Shown here: positions 63,619 to 64,000 of the stretch, piece by piece
Position numbering within the stretch: the first letter of the stretch is position 1
Layout: every line of letters begins with the position of its first letter
Assembly (NCBI GenBank): GCA_009746045.1
Contig: RPFO01000078.1
Span: 2,049,750-2,113,749, forward strand
Source of the DNA: Mesostigma viride
Taxonomy: Eukaryota; Streptophyta; Mesostigmatophyceae; Mesostigmatales; Mesostigmataceae
Direction of reading: 5' to 3'
DNA: 64,000 nt
Program-made: the position numbers and the translations under genes
Notes under the pieces: generated by a model
Databases searched by the model: none
The model's input: only the letters and a program-made list of their open reading frames with translations
What the model was told of the DNA's origin: nothing

Positions 63619-64000
63619 ATGCGCGCGCGGACCAGGTGCACGAACAAACGCGTCGGCGCGGGATCGTACCGTCGTCTGCACACGACGCGGGCGGACAGAG
63701 AGCAGAGACCGCTGGGCGCGTTGGAGAGAGCCGCGCGGGACAGAGCGCGGCGGCAAGAGGAGTTGGAGCGCGCGAGGACGGCACGGTTAGATAGAATGGA
63801 GCGAGACAGAGCGGAGCGGGAGCGGGCGTGGGCGGCACGGTTGGATAGAATTGAGCGCGACAGAGCGGAGCAGGAGCGGGCGTTGGCGGCACAGCGGGAT
63901 GGAATCGAGCGGGACAGAGCGGCACAGCGGGATAGAATGGAGCGGGACAGAGCGGCACGCCGGGATAGAATCGAGCGGGATAGAGCGGAGCGGGAGCGGG
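63619..64000 (+). CDS. Repeat protein cut by the window edge
   Basis: The open frame from the ATG at 63619 to the window end (127 codons, no stop). It starts 'MRARTRCTNKRVGAGSYRRL', which resembles the last half of the zinc knuckle but lacks its first and third cysteines. From about residue 55 it is imperfect repeats of 'DRMERDRAERER' type, a highly charged helix. Full length unknown. Confidence 0.5.
   Translation, partial: MRARTRCTNKRVGAGSYRRLHTTRADREQRPLGALERAARDRARRQEELERARTARLDRMERDRAERERAWAARLDRIERDRAEQERALAAQRDGIERDRAAQRDRMERDRAARRDRIERDRAERER

Noticed and set aside
63176-63790. 204-codon plus-strand ORF
   Set aside because: Antisense of the knuckle gene 62986-63555 at first, then in a different frame from the repeat ORF at 63619.
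1-64000. CRISPR arrays, rRNA and tRNA genes
   Set aside because: No regularly spaced short repeats and no cloverleaf-like sequence were recognised by eye.

Overview
The window is a gene-dense piece (about 70 genes, both strands, short or overlapping spacers, moderately high GC) of a large DNA virus genome of the Nucleocytoviricota type. The evidence is the set of replication and recombination genes: a D5-like SF3 helicase (13.3-15.7 kb), a poxvirus A22-type Holliday junction resolvase (19.2 kb), a YqaJ/lambda-type exonuclease (19.8 kb) and a stand-alone archaeo-eukaryotic primase with a UL52-like zinc motif (23.9 kb). KilA-N and BRO-like genes, an F-box/RING/OTU set and several small proteins that look like giant-virus families support this. 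No capsid, DNA polymerase, packaging ATPase or tRNA gene is visible, so I do not name the species; an alga- or protist-infecting relative is an inference only. I cannot exclude an endogenous copy.

Layout. 0-2.3 kb: NifS-like cysteine desulfurase and two small genes. 2.3-3.7 kb: non-coding, with two copies of a MITE-like element bearing perfect 62-bp inverted repeats. 3.7-12.6 kb: signalling and host-interaction genes (OTU ORF followed in the next frame by a SET-like ORF, RING/TRAF-type zinc fingers, histone-fold-like protein, F-box protein, KilA-N protein). 13.3-26 kb: the replication/recombination block, interspersed with arrays of tiny one-helix membrane proteins (16.8-17.9 kb), a SLATT-like 2-TM protein and a degenerate capping-enzyme-like protein. 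26-32.3 kb: a 2059-residue coiled-coil protein. 32.4-35 kb: a second array of small membrane proteins. 35-64 kb: an apparent virion or late-gene region with a 2489-residue LamG/FN3 protein, two paralogous beta-repeat fibre proteins (863 and 1154 residues), two very basic modular proteins, and at least seven short proteins that begin with a C-X9-10-C-X8-11-C-X2-H zinc knuckle.

How the parts fit. Primase, helicase, resolvase and exonuclease would form a DNA replication and recombination module. OTU, RING and F-box genes suggest control of host ubiquitin. The LamG and fibre proteins, basic proteins and zinc-knuckle proteins are probably structural or late products, because they are clustered and several share an A/T-tract plus TGTG-type upstream motif. 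The most unusual signals are the MITE-like pair, the zinc-knuckle family (with one decayed copy), a LamG-like domain that appears to be inserted inside other LamG domains three times, and frame breaks at G/C homopolymers (OTU-SET, the 36.7 kb knuckle protein, the 58.2 kb relic). These breaks could be frameshifting, decay or sequence error.
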